DNA of 64,000 nt from Polaribacter sp. NJDZ03 (GCF_019263805.1 NZ_CP079195.1:2777001-2841000); one strand, 5' to 3'. Shown: positions 1 to 8,396, counted from the stretch's first letter. Notes: generated from the sequence alone by a model not told the origin. Program-made: numbers and translations.

Positions 1-472
1 TTCTAGAAGAGGTTTTTAATACAATATAAATTAAAATAATATTTGCTAATACTGCAATAATAATATTTTCTATATAAAACTCAGATCTTAAAGAAAGTAG
101 GGTTGTTAAACTTCCTGGACCTGCAATTAAAGGAAAAGCTAATGGAAATACAGACGCTGTAATTGCATTTACATCATCTTCATTGTCTTTGTAAAGTGTA
201 ATTCCTAAAATCATTTCTAAGGCAATAAAAAAAAGTATAAAAGCACCTGCAACAGCAAATGAATGTACATCAATACCAATTAATTTTAGTAAACTTTGCC
301 CTAAAAATAAAAAAAAGATCATAATAACACCTGCAATAATAGCTGCTTTTTCTGATTGAATATGGCCTGCTTTCTTCCTTAGGTCAATAATAATAGGGAT
401 ATTACCAATAACATCTATAACTGCAAACAAAACCATAAAGGCGGTAAAGGCTTCTTTAAAATTAAAATTCAT
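1..472 (-). CDS. MarC family integral membrane protein (partial, 3' end outside window)
   Basis: Reading leftward from an ATG at 472, the frame is open to the window edge and gives about 157 residues. They are very hydrophobic, with at least four membrane segments. The start MNFNFKEAFTAFMVLFAVID, the motif IDVIGNIPI and the later FPLAFPLIAGPGS are typical of the MarC/YhgN family (about 200 residues), so the last quarter is missing. The family sits in the inner membrane and its transport substrate is not established; the old multiple-antibiotic-resistance link is not supported. The gene is divergent from the DUF3109 gene. The family call is firm, the function is unknown. Confidence 0.85.
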   Translation of the reverse strand, partial: MNFNFKEAFTAFMVLFAVIDVIGNIPIIIDLRKKAGHIQSEKAAIIAGVIMIFFLFLGQSLLKLIGIDVHSFAVAGAFILFFIALEMILGITLYKDNEDDVNAITASVFPLAFPLIAGPGSLTTLLSLRSEFYIENIIIAVLANIILIYIVLKTSSR

Positions 473-544
473 ATTTTTTTATATATTTTGTAAAATTAGA
501 GAACTTAGTTTAGGAAAACGCAAAGTTATAGAAAAAAATAACAC

Positions 545-552
545 TATTTTTG
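545..552 (+). promoter_or_regulatory. Bacteroidota -7 box TATTTTTG abutting the DUF3109 start
   Basis: TATTTTTG matches the Bacteroidota -7 consensus TAnnTTTG and ends only 4 bases before the ATG at 557. Transcription would start at or next to the start codon, giving a leaderless or nearly leaderless mRNA. No clear -33 TTG is visible. Confidence 0.55.
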
Positions 553-556
553 CGAT

Positions 557-1132
557 ATGTTTCAACTTGGAAAAACTATAGTTTCAGAAGATATTATCGA
601 TAAAGATTTTGTGTGCAATTTATCTGCTTGTAAAGGTGCCTGCTGTGTAGACGGTGACGCCGGAGCTCCCTTAGATAAGGAGGAAACAAAAATTTTAGAA
701 AGAATATATCCTAAAGTAAAACCTTTTTTAAGAAAAGAAGGAATTGCTGTTATTGAAGAGCAAGGTACTTGGGTTACTAGTGAGTGGGGAGAATTAGAAA
801 CCCCTTTAATTAATGGTGCAGATTGTGCTTATGTTATTTTTGATGAAAAAAAGACAGCGCTTTGTGCAATAGAAGAAGCGTATAACCAAGGAGAAATAGA
901 TTGGAAAAAACCAGTTTCTTGTCATTTATACCCTATCAGAATAAAAGAGTATAGCGAGTTTTCTGCTGTAAATTATGATAAATGGGAAATCTGCGATGAT
1001 GCTTGTTCTCTAGGAAAAGAATTACAAGTGCCAGTTTACAAGTTTGTAAAGCAAGCTTTGGTAAGAAAATTTGGACAAGAATGGTATGATGAATTAGAAG
1101 TAATTGCGGCAAAACATTTAGAAAGTAAGTAA
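557..1132 (+). CDS. DUF3109 family cysteine-rich protein
   Basis: A 191-residue soluble protein with no signal peptide. It has a cysteine cluster near the N-terminus (C20, C25, C29, C30 in CNLSACKGACC followed by DGDAGAPL) and further cysteines in the middle (NGADC, ALC, PVSCHLYP, EICDDAC). This pattern is that of DUF3109, a conserved Bacteroidota family related to the YkgJ-type zinc/iron-sulfur cluster proteins. The number and spacing of cysteines suggest metal or Fe-S binding, which is inference; the role is unknown. The start is backed by a -7 box directly upstream, and a strong terminator follows at 1160-1190, so it is probably monocistronic. Confidence 0.85.
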   Translation: MFQLGKTIVSEDIIDKDFVCNLSACKGACCVDGDAGAPLDKEETKILERIYPKVKPFLRKEGIAVIEEQGTWVTSEWGELETPLINGADCAYVIFDEKKTALCAIEEAYNQGEIDWKKPVSCHLYPIRIKEYSEFSAVNYDKWEICDDACSLGKELQVPVYKFVKQALVRKFGQEWYDELEVIAAKHLESK

Positions 1133-1159
1133 ATTATTTTATCAGAAATAAATAGACCT

Positions 1160-1190
1160 AAAAGCATCAAATAAATTTGATGCTTTTTTT
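1160..1190 (+). terminator. Rho-independent terminator after the DUF3109 gene
   Basis: The arms AAAGCATCAAA and TTTGATGCTTT pair over about 12 bp with a tiny A-rich loop and run into a T8 tract. It lies 28 bases after the stop codon. Confidence 0.85.
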
Positions 1191-1243
1191 TATGGCATAC
1201 TAATTGTTTTAACAGAGTTTTAACATTTTAAAACTTTCGAATT

Positions 1244-1981
1244 ATGAAAAACACCAAAAAACTACCAACAAAACAATTAGAAAAATTCTCTAATATTTTT
1301 ACACAGCTAGGGTTGGTATTAGTCCTATTTATTGTCTTTATAACACTAGAGCATAAAACCGAAGAGAAAATAGTGGTAGATTTTAATTCTGCTAAAAGAG
1401 CAGTAGTCTATGTAGCGCCAGATACAGAGGTTCTTTTTACCAAAGAGCCTAAAGTTGTGCCTAAATTAAAAATAATTAAAGCAGCACCTTTTATTGTTGA
1501 TGAAATTGTAAAAGGAAAAAATACGATTATAGAAACTGTTTTTGAAGACACAAGCATAGAAGATCCTATTTTAATAGATATAGAGAATCTTGTAGAAGTT
1601 AAGTTAGAAGAGAAATTTATTGAAGATGTAGATTTTATCAATATACAAAATGCACCCATTTTTAAAGGATGTGATCATTTATCAAAAGAAGAGAATAAGG
1701 TTTGTTTTGAAAAAAAAATGAAACAATTTGTACAACGTAATTTTAATGTAACGTTGGCTAATGAAATAGGCTTACATGCCGGTAAACATAAAATTTATAC
1801 GCAGTTTGTTATAGATGATAAAGGAGAAATAGTTGATGTTAAAATAAGAACGGCATATAAAACCTTAGAAAAAGAAGCATTAAGAGTTATTAAGAAATTG
1901 CCAAAATTTAAACCTGGTATACAAAATAGTAGAGCTGTTAAAGTAAGATATAATTTACCCATTGCTTTTAGTTTAGAGTAA
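1244..1981 (+). CDS. TonB family protein (energy transducer, C-terminal TonB domain)
   Basis: 245 residues: a short cytosolic N-terminus, one membrane segment at about residues 15-35, an acidic periplasmic spacer and a TonB-C-like domain from about residue 130. The domain opens with APIFKGC, has a second Cys about 13 residues later, then GEIVDVKI, a KLPKFKPG turn and a final strand LPIAFSLE. The usual proline-rich spacer is weak here. It is a clear paralogue of the TonB protein at 16421-17140 and also resembles the N-terminal domain of RemB. It likely couples the proton motive force to outer-membrane transport or serves as a scaffold; the partner receptor is unknown. No exbB or exbD gene is near. 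Confidence 0.8.
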   Translation: MKNTKKLPTKQLEKFSNIFTQLGLVLVLFIVFITLEHKTEEKIVVDFNSAKRAVVYVAPDTEVLFTKEPKVVPKLKIIKAAPFIVDEIVKGKNTIIETVFEDTSIEDPILIDIENLVEVKLEEKFIEDVDFINIQNAPIFKGCDHLSKEENKVCFEKKMKQFVQRNFNVTLANEIGLHAGKHKIYTQFVIDDKGEIVDVKIRTAYKTLEKEALRVIKKLPKFKPGIQNSRAVKVRYNLPIAFSLE

Positions 1982-2145
1982 AATAAAGAGGTTATCTAAA
2001 AAGAATTAAACCTTGTTATCTTCAACTTGTTTCAGTATCTCAACTTATTGATATTCAATTTTTATAAGAATCTAAAATAAATCTAGATTAACAAAAAACA
2101 CACTTTTTAAACAGCCTCTTTTTAGTGAGTATATTTATTATTTGT

Positions 2146-2153
2146 TATTTTTG
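2146..2153 (+). promoter_or_regulatory. -7 box TATTTTTG abutting deoC
   Basis: A perfect TAnnTTTG box ends 4 bases before the ATG at 2158. This geometry supports 2158 rather than the GTG at 2125 as the start, because the upstream codons would lie inside the promoter. Confidence 0.55.
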
Positions 2154-2157
2154 TAAG

Positions 2158-2904
2158 ATGAAAATCAGTCAATATTTAGACGCTACTTACTTAAAAACAG
2201 CAAGTCAGGCAAATCTTACAGAAGAAGAAAATAAACAAAACGTTATTGATTTAATACAAGAAGCTATTTTGTACGATTATAAGTTAATTATGATTCGTGC
2301 TAAATACATTCCTTTAGCTAAAGAAATGCTTCAAGAAGTAGGTGCAAATATTCTTATTGGAACAGTAATTGGCTTTCATGAGGGTACTTATACTACTCAA
2401 GAAAAATTAGACGAAGCACGAGAAGCTATTAATTTGGGTGCAGATGAGCTAGATTTTGTTGTAAACTATAAAGCCTTTAAAAGAGAAGAAATAGCCTTGG
2501 TTACTAATGAAATTACAAAAGGAATAGCGCTTGCTTTAGCAAATAACAAAGTAATAAAATGGATAATTGAAGTTGCTGCCTTAACAAACAAAGAAATAAT
2601 TGTAATTTCGCGTTTAATTAAAAACATTGTTTTTACTGATTTTGGCGAAGAAAATGCAGATAAGGTTTTTGTAAAATCATCTACAGGTTTTTTTAAAACA
2701 GCAAACAATTTGCCAAACGGAGCAACGTTTGAAACCATGAAATTAATTTCAGAAAATGCAAAACCATTAAAAATAAAAGCAGCAGGTGGTGTAAGAGATT
2801 ATGAAACGGCTGTAAAAATGGTTGCTTTAGGAGTAGATAGAATTGGTACATCTTCTTCTAAAGAGATTGTTAATAAAGAACAAAACAGTAATTCAGGATA
2901 CTAA
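2158..2904 (+). CDS. deoC: Deoxyribose-phosphate aldolase
   Basis: 248 residues from ATG 2158. It cleaves 2-deoxyribose-5-phosphate to glyceraldehyde-3-phosphate and acetaldehyde in deoxynucleoside catabolism, in the cytoplasm. Family signatures are visible: the N-terminal ISQYLDATYL, ADELDFVVN, the Schiff-base lysine in VFVKSSTGF and the second active-site lysine in KAAGGVRD. The frame is open back to a GTG at 2125, but that extension is hydrophobic, non-conserved and covers the -7 box. The next gene starts 2 bases after the stop, so it is co-transcribed with an acetyltransferase and remB, which share no obvious pathway with it. Confidence 0.93.
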   Translation: MKISQYLDATYLKTASQANLTEEENKQNVIDLIQEAILYDYKLIMIRAKYIPLAKEMLQEVGANILIGTVIGFHEGTYTTQEKLDEAREAINLGADELDFVVNYKAFKREEIALVTNEITKGIALALANNKVIKWIIEVAALTNKEIIVISRLIKNIVFTDFGEENADKVFVKSSTGFFKTANNLPNGATFETMKLISENAKPLKIKAAGGVRDYETAVKMVALGVDRIGTSSSKEIVNKEQNSNSGY

Positions 2905-2906
2905 TT

Positions 2907-3479
2907 TTGATAGAATATTTTGCACATGAAACGGCTGTAATAGATAACGATTGCAGTATTGGAAAGGATACCAAAATTTGGCATTTTAGTCATATTATGT
3001 CTAATTGTGTAATTGGTAAACAATGTAATATTGGTCAGAATGTAGTGGTTTCTCCAGAAGTAGTTTTGGGTAAAAATGTAAAAGTACAAAATAACGTATC
3101 TATTTACACAGGTGTAATTTGCGAAGACGATGTTTTTTTAGGACCTTCTATGGTTTTTACAAACGTAATCAATCCACGGAGTGCCATCAAAAGAAAAAAT
3201 GAATACCAACAAACTTTAGTAAAAAAAGGCGCAAGTATTGGAGCAAATGCAACTATTATTTGTGGTAATACTATTGGAGAATATGCGCTTATTGGGGCCG
3301 GAGCAGTAGTAACAAAAGAAGTTTTACCATTTGCATTGGTAGTTGGCAATCCATCCAAACAAATTGGTTGGGTAAGTGAATACGGACATCGATTAGAATT
3401 TAATAAAAACGGAATTGCGATCTGTAAAGAGAGCAATGAAACATATCAATTAAAAAATAATACCATTATAAAGTTATAG
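2907..3479 (+). CDS. Left-handed beta-helix acyltransferase (WbpD/WlbB-like N-acetyltransferase)
   Basis: 190 residues from a TTG codon 2 bases after deoC; no ATG fits, since the first internal Met lies within the hexapeptide repeats. Hexapeptide repeats such as IGKQCN, IGQNVV and LGKNVK run through residues 12-120, followed by the extended loop NPRSAIKRKNEY and the coil IGAGAVVTKEVLPF, VVGNPSKQIGWV. This is the architecture of UDP-2-acetamido-3-amino-glucuronate N-acetyltransferases of surface polysaccharide synthesis. The exact sugar cannot be read from the sequence. It lies between deoC and remB in one transcription unit, perhaps linking it to the cell surface. Confidence 0.82.
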   Translation: MIEYFAHETAVIDNDCSIGKDTKIWHFSHIMSNCVIGKQCNIGQNVVVSPEVVLGKNVKVQNNVSIYTGVICEDDVFLGPSMVFTNVINPRSAIKRKNEYQQTLVKKGASIGANATIICGNTIGEYALIGAGAVVTKEVLPFALVVGNPSKQIGWVSEYGHRLEFNKNGIAICKESNETYQLKNNTIIKL

Positions 3480-3480
3480 G

Positions 3481-5547
3481 ATGCTAAAAAAATACATATT
3501 TCTAGTTTTATTATTCCCCTCAATATATTTTGCTCAAGAAGAAAAATACCCCGTTTTTGATGCTTGTAAAGATGCAGAAGTTCAATCTTTAAGAGATTGT
3601 TTTTATGCCCAAACAAAAGAGCTATTTTTTGCGGAATTTAAAATACCAGCAATTGTAAACGAAGAGGGTTTTGTTGGTTCTGCCAATACTATTTTTGCGG
3701 TTACAGCAGAAGGAGAATTTAGGTTAATATATGTAGACACACCTTTTGATGAAGTTAGAGACGAGGTAAAGAGGGCTTTTAAAGTTTTTTCGAAAATTAC
3801 ACCTGCTTGGTATCATGACCATGCAATAGAAATGAAATTTGAGCTTCCTATAAAATTTCCTTTAACGGGTGATAGTGATGTTATTGTAGACACCACCACC
3901 TTAGAAATTAAAAAAGAAAGCTTAATAGATGTTGTAGCAAAAAAGAGAATTGCAGATTCTACTTTTTTAGAACATAGTAGCAAACTAAACATACCTTTTA
4001 CACATAGAAGTTATGTAGATTATGAATTTGCTTTGCACAAAGCAAAAGGAACACATACAGCTTCTAAACCTTATACCTATGATGATATAAAGCCATATTA
4101 TGACTTAACTAAGGAAAAAAAGAAGTTTTTGAAAGCTAACAAAGAAACTTGGTTAGGTAAAAAGGTATGGAACGAGCATTTGGTACAAGTTAAAAAAGAC
4201 GATTATTGGCTTACCGTAGATGTTTTATTTGATGTTCAAATAGGTAAAGATAATTCGGATGTAGATTACACGTTTAATAATTCTAGAATTGTAAATGTAA
4301 ATGGAGAAATTGGAAATAACTTTTCATTTTCTACAACGTATGCAGAGAGTCAGGGTAGGTTTGCAGAATATGTAAATAGTTTTGTAACAAATAGAGCTGC
4401 AAATGTGAGACCTAAAAATTCGGAAGGTTTAGTTCCTGGAAGAGGTAAAACCAAAGGATTTAAAGAAGATTCACACGATTACCCTGTAGCAGAAGGTTAT
4501 TTGGCATATACACCAAATAAATACATGCAATTTCAGTTTGGAAACGGTAAAAATTTTATAGGAGATGGGTATAGGTCTTTTATTTTATCTGATGTTTCTT
4601 CTCCAACTACCTATTTAAAAATGAAATTAGATATTTGGAAAATACAATATACCAATATTTGGATGTGGAACACAGAACCATCTTTAAGTTCAGTATCCGA
4701 TCCTAATGAACATGCAAGAAAGTATGTAGCAGCTCATTATTTGAGTGTGAATGTTACAGATAAACTAAACTTAGGCTTTTTTGAAACAGCAATTTCTGCA
4801 GGAGAAAACGGAATAGATGCTGGTTTCTTAAATCCACTTATATTTTATAGGTCTTTAGAGTTTAATAGAGGTGAAGATTCTGGAAACGCAATTGTTGGTT
4901 TAACAGGTAAGTATAAGCTTAATAATAATGTCTCTTTATATTCTCAATTAGTAATTGATGAATTTTCTGTAGGAAACTTTAGTGATATGAGTGATTGGAA
5001 ACATAAATTCGCATATCAATTAGGTGTAAAATATTTTGATGCTTTTAAGGTGGAAAATTTATTTTTACAGTTAGAGTACAATCGTGCGCGTCCTTATACC
5101 TTTGCACATAAGTCACCAATATTAAATTACGGTAATTACAGTCAGCCTCTTGGGCATTTGTGGGGAGCTAACTTTTGGGAGGCAATTGCTATTGCCAGAT
5201 ATAAAAAAGATAGATGGAGTGGTAGTGCAAAAATTATAGTAGGTAAAAAAGGGTTCGATTTAGAAGATCAAGCAATAAGTTATGGTGGTGATATTTACCA
5301 ATCTTATAACAATAGATTATCAGATACGGGTATAGAGCTTGCACAGGGTAATGCTGCAAATGTTTTTATTGCAGACGTACAAGCCAATTATTTAATTAAT
5401 CCTTCTACGAATACGAATCTATTTGCGGGTTTATCTTATAGAAATTTCTCTTCAGATTCAGATTTAACAAGTTATCCATCTGGTTCAAATGTTTGGTTTT
5501 CAGTAGGAGTAAGGGCAGATTTGTTTAATTGGTATTTCGACTTTTAA
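3481..5547 (+). CDS. remB: Gliding motility protein RemB-like outer-membrane/surface protein
   Basis: 688 residues with a signal peptide (MLKKYIFLVLLFPSIYFAQ). Residues about 22-130 form a domain starting YPVFDAC that resembles the TonB C-terminal domain. The remaining 550 residues are rich in aromatic beta-strands (for example FIGDGYRSFILSD, NPLIFYRSLEF, GHLWGANFW) and end in an aromatic strand, as in outer-membrane beta-barrels. The overall pattern matches my recollection of flavobacterial RemB, a protein needed for normal gliding in Flavobacterium johnsoniae whose biochemical role is unclear. It starts 1 base after the acetyltransferase stop. With sprA in the same window this fits a gliding/T9SS organism. 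Confidence 0.72.
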   Translation: MLKKYIFLVLLFPSIYFAQEEKYPVFDACKDAEVQSLRDCFYAQTKELFFAEFKIPAIVNEEGFVGSANTIFAVTAEGEFRLIYVDTPFDEVRDEVKRAFKVFSKITPAWYHDHAIEMKFELPIKFPLTGDSDVIVDTTTLEIKKESLIDVVAKKRIADSTFLEHSSKLNIPFTHRSYVDYEFALHKAKGTHTASKPYTYDDIKPYYDLTKEKKKFLKANKETWLGKKVWNEHLVQVKKDDYWLTVDVLFDVQIGKDNSDVDYTFNNSRIVNVNGEIGNNFSFSTTYAESQGRFAEYVNSFVTNRAANVRPKNSEGLVPGRGKTKGFKEDSHDYPVAEGYLAYTPNKYMQFQFGNGKNFIGDGYRSFILSDVSSPTTYLKMKLDIWKIQYTNIWMWNTEPSLSSVSDPNEHARKYVAAHYLSVNVTDKLNLGFFETAISAGENGIDAGFLNPLIFYRSLEFNRGEDSGNAIVGLTGKYKLNNNVSLYSQLVIDEFSVGNFSDMSDWKHKFAYQLGVKYFDAFKVENLFLQLEYNRARPYTFAHKSPILNYGNYSQPLGHLWGANFWEAIAIARYKKDRWSGSAKIIVGKKGFDLEDQAISYGGDIYQSYNNRLSDTGIELAQGNAANVFIADVQANYLINPSTNTNLFAGLSYRNFSSDSDLTSYPSGSNVWFSVGVRADLFNWYFDF

Positions 5548-5588
5548 ATTTTAATGTTTTTTTAAGAAAAACATAAGAGTTTTATACA

Positions 5589-5676
5589 TACATTTGCAGT
5601 GTGATTTTTAATTAAGTCACACTTTTTCTTTTTCATAGCAATTTTCCCACTCAATTTATTGAGTGGGTTTTTTATT
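5589..5676 (+). ncRNA. Candidate small transcript or remB 3' UTR with two hairpins
   Basis: A TACATTTG box (TAnnTTTG) at 5589-5596 is followed by a hairpin AGTGTGA/TCACACT (5598-5623) with a T-rich tail, then the terminator CCCACTCAA/TTGAGTGGG (5646-5667) with T6. This could be a transcript of roughly 75 bases, or simply two tandem terminators of remB preceded by a chance promoter match. No -33 TTG is visible. The rest of the 5548-5747 gap holds only the ctaB promoter. Confidence 0.25.
5646..5676 (+). terminator. Rho-independent terminator between remB and ctaB
   Basis: A perfect 9-bp stem CCCACTCAA/TTGAGTGGG with a TTTA loop runs into TTTTTTATTT. Confidence 0.85.
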
Positions 5677-5723
5677 TATAGTTAAAACCTAACTAAAAGG
5701 GTGGTAAAGTCATAATTAACAAA

Positions 5724-5731
5724 TATCTTTG
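5724..5731 (+). promoter_or_regulatory. -7 box TATCTTTG upstream of ctaB
   Basis: A TAnnTTTG match ends 16 bases before the ATG at 5748. It would start the cytochrome oxidase assembly operon with a short leader. Confidence 0.5.
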
Positions 5732-5747
5732 CAAACTATTTTATAAA

Positions 5748-6650
5748 ATGGAATCAACAGTAATTACAGACAATAAAATATCTATGCAAGCTATAATTTC
5801 AGACTTTAAACAACTTACAAAAGTTGGTTTGTCATTAAGTGTTGTGTTTTCTTCCGTTGCCGGTTATTTATTGGCCATAGATGTTGTAAATTATTTTACG
5901 CTTCTAATGTTAGCTATTGGAGGTTTTTTTATGGTTGGTGCATCAAATGCATTTAATCAAATCATAGAAAAAGACACAGATCTTATAATGAAACGTACGC
6001 AAAACAGACCTTTGCCTACAGGTAGAATGTCTGTTAATGTTGCGCTTACAATTGCAATTCTATTTACAATTTCTGGGTTGTCAATCTTATACAGCATCAA
6101 TGCTAAAACAGCATTGTTTGGTGCTATCTCTATATTTTTATATACTAGTGTTTATACTCCTTTAAAACCAGTAACACCTTTATCTGTTTTTGTAGGTGCC
6201 ATTCCAGGTGCAATTCCTTTTATGTTAGGTTGGGTTGCAGCCACCAATGAATTTGGTATGGAAGCAGGTTTTTTGTTTATGATTCAGTTTTTCTGGCAAT
6301 TCCCACATTTTTGGGCTATTGGTTGGTTACAGCATGAAGAGTATCAAAAAGCAGGTTTTAATATGCTGCCAATGGGGCAAAAAAATAAGGGAGCCGTAAA
6401 ACAGATTATTTTTTACACGGTAATTATGATATTAGTATCTATTTCGCCAGTTTTAAAATTATCTGGGGCATTTTATATTCATCCAATAACGGCTGTAATT
6501 GTTGCACTGTTAGGAATATATATGTTGTATTTTGGTGTTAAATTGCATAAAAGCGAAGATAATATTGATGCACGGAAACTAATGTTGTCTAGTGTTTTAT
6601 ATATTACAGTAGTGCAAATTGTTTACGTAGTTGATAAATTTTTACATTAA
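5748..6650 (+). CDS. ctaB: Protoheme IX farnesyltransferase (heme O synthase)
   Basis: 300 residues with about eight or nine membrane segments. A UbiA prenyltransferase, it adds a farnesyl group to heme B to give heme O, the precursor of heme A for the terminal oxidase. The first aspartate-rich motif is present as NAFNQIIEKDTDLIMKRT (about residues 67-84), followed by RPLPTGRM. The second conserved region includes YTPLKPVTPLSVFVGAIPGA and WQFPHFWAIGW. It is first in a run of oxidase genes and its stop is 2 bases from the next start. The heme A synthase that would use its product is at 32273-33289. Confidence 0.95.
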   Translation: MESTVITDNKISMQAIISDFKQLTKVGLSLSVVFSSVAGYLLAIDVVNYFTLLMLAIGGFFMVGASNAFNQIIEKDTDLIMKRTQNRPLPTGRMSVNVALTIAILFTISGLSILYSINAKTALFGAISIFLYTSVYTPLKPVTPLSVFVGAIPGAIPFMLGWVAATNEFGMEAGFLFMIQFFWQFPHFWAIGWLQHEEYQKAGFNMLPMGQKNKGAVKQIIFYTVIMILVSISPVLKLSGAFYIHPITAVIVALLGIYMLYFGVKLHKSEDNIDARKLMLSSVLYITVVQIVYVVDKFLH

Positions 6651-6652
6651 TA

Positions 6653-7240
6653 ATGATAAGAGAACAGAGAATAGAAGAAGAATTAGCTATTGCTAAGAAA
6701 AAATCTGCAAAACCTATGTTATGGATTTCCATGATTAGTATGGTGATGTTTTTTGCTGGCTTAACAAGTGCTTATGTAATAAGTATGGAAAGAGATGATT
6801 GGGTTACATTTAATTTACCACAATCATTTTATATCAGTACATTTTTAATTGTTACCAGTAGTATTACGCTTTTTTTATCTCAAAAATTCTTAAAAAATGA
6901 TAAAAGACAACTCTCTTTAGTGATGGTTGTGGTTACTTTATTATTAGGGATAGGGTTTATTTGGCAACAATACGTAGGTTTTAATCAGTTAAAAAGTGTG
7001 GGGTTATTTTTTACAGGACCAGAGAGTACTGTCTCAACATCTTTTATAATAGGTATTACATTTATGCACATTTTACACGTGTTGGCAGGTGTTCTAGTGC
7101 TTTTGGTTGTTATTTATAATCATTTTAAATACAAATACAAATCAGACAATATGCTTGGGTTTGAACTAGGTGCAATCTTTTGGCATTTTGTAGATATACT
7201 ATGGATTTATCTATTTTTCTTTTTCTATTTTATTAGGTGA
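6653..7240 (+). CDS. Cytochrome c oxidase subunit III family protein (short form)
   Basis: 195 residues with five predicted membrane segments. The C-terminal HILHVLAG and FWHFVDILWIYLFFFFYF are hallmark COX3 strings. At 195 residues it matches the short five-helix subunit III of caa3/bo3-type oxidases. It likely binds subunit I in the inner membrane without catalytic metal. It follows ctaB by 2 bases and precedes a second, longer COX3 gene; paired COX3 genes are usual in Flavobacteriaceae. Subunits I and II are not in this window. Confidence 0.9.
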   Translation: MIREQRIEEELAIAKKKSAKPMLWISMISMVMFFAGLTSAYVISMERDDWVTFNLPQSFYISTFLIVTSSITLFLSQKFLKNDKRQLSLVMVVVTLLLGIGFIWQQYVGFNQLKSVGLFFTGPESTVSTSFIIGITFMHILHVLAGVLVLLVVIYNHFKYKYKSDNMLGFELGAIFWHFVDILWIYLFFFFYFIR

Positions 7241-7251
7241 TGAAAAATAGT

Positions 7252-7259
7252 TATTTTTG
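7252..7259 (+). promoter_or_regulatory. -7 box TATTTTTG upstream of the long COX3 gene
   Basis: A perfect TAnnTTTG lies in the 56-base gap between the two COX3 genes, 37 bases before the ATG at 7297. An internal promoter is possible. Confidence 0.4.
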
Positions 7260-7296
7260 ACAAACTAACTAAGAATTAATTAACAGAGATTATTAT

Positions 7297-8310
7297 ATGG
7301 AAGCAAATATTGCTATACCTACAGATGGTAAAGATACTTGGAATGGTGGTGGACAGAAACCATTAGGAGCAAGTTATGGTAAAATGATGATGTGGTTTTT
7401 TATCGTTTCTGATGCTTTAACCTTTTCAGGGTTTTTAGCCGCTTACGGTTTAACTCGATTTAAATTTATAGATTCTTGGCCTATTGCCGATGAAGTCTTT
7501 ACGCATTTTCCTGGTTTGCATGGAGTGCATGCACCAATGTATTATGTGGCATTAATGACATTTATTCTTATTATATCTTCTGTAACAATGGTTTTAGCCG
7601 TTGATGCAGGTCATCAAATGAAACAAAAAAGAGTAGCTTGGTATATGTTTGCTACTATTGTTTTTGGAATAATTTTTATCGGTTCTCAAGCTTGGGAATG
7701 GAAAAACTTTATTGCGGGTAGTTATGGAGCTGTAAAAACTACAGATGGTAGACTTTTACAATTTGCTACACAGAATGGTTTTGATGAAGATGGAGAACCT
7801 ATATTTGATCAAATAGCATTGTCTGATTTTGTGGTAGGTGAAAGAACAGACGGAAGAATACTACACGAAAGAGAAAACGGATTATGGTTTGAGAAAGAAG
7901 AAGCGATTGCTACTTATTCTATTGCTCAAATTCAAGAATCATACAAATCAAATTCAGACGTTTTAATTCGTTCGGAATTGATTGACCCAGCAACAAAACA
8001 AAAAATAATTCTTTCTAGAGAAGAAGGAATGGCGCAATTGGCTAAAACAAAAATGGTTGTTGAAGGGGCTAACCTAGAAGTTAATGAATATGGAAACATT
8101 AGTTTTGCAGATTTCTTTTTCTTTATTACAGGTTTTCACGGATTTCACGTACTTTCTGGAATTATCATTAATATTATTATTTTCTTTAACGTAGTACTAG
8201 GTACTTATGAGCGTAGAGGACATTATGAAATGGTAGAGAAAGTAGGGTTGTATTGGCACTTTGTAGATTTAGTTTGGGTATTTGTATTTACCTTCTTCTA
8301 CTTAGTATAA
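7297..8310 (+). CDS. Cytochrome c oxidase subunit III family protein (long form with inserted domain)
   Basis: 337 residues. Residues 28-140 and 269-337 form the usual COX3 helices, with the terminal YWHFVDLVWVFVFTFFYLV. Between them, residues about 141-268 are a hydrophilic insertion (DGRLLQFATQNGFDEDGE, SREEGMAQLAK) with no membrane segment, predicted to sit on one face of the membrane between two helices. The insertion accounts for the unusual length compared with the 195-residue neighbour. It is probably a structural subunit of the aa3/caa3-type oxidase. The function of the insertion is unknown. Confidence 0.9.
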   Translation: MEANIAIPTDGKDTWNGGGQKPLGASYGKMMMWFFIVSDALTFSGFLAAYGLTRFKFIDSWPIADEVFTHFPGLHGVHAPMYYVALMTFILIISSVTMVLAVDAGHQMKQKRVAWYMFATIVFGIIFIGSQAWEWKNFIAGSYGAVKTTDGRLLQFATQNGFDEDGEPIFDQIALSDFVVGERTDGRILHERENGLWFEKEEAIATYSIAQIQESYKSNSDVLIRSELIDPATKQKIILSREEGMAQLAKTKMVVEGANLEVNEYGNISFADFFFFITGFHGFHVLSGIIINIIIFFNVVLGTYERRGHYEMVEKVGLYWHFVDLVWVFVFTFFYLV

Positions 8311-8396
8311 AAAAAATAATTACCTCTAGGTATTGTCTAGAAGTTCTAATTAAATTGTCTTTCCCACGAAAGTAGGAATCTAAAATAAGATTAAAA

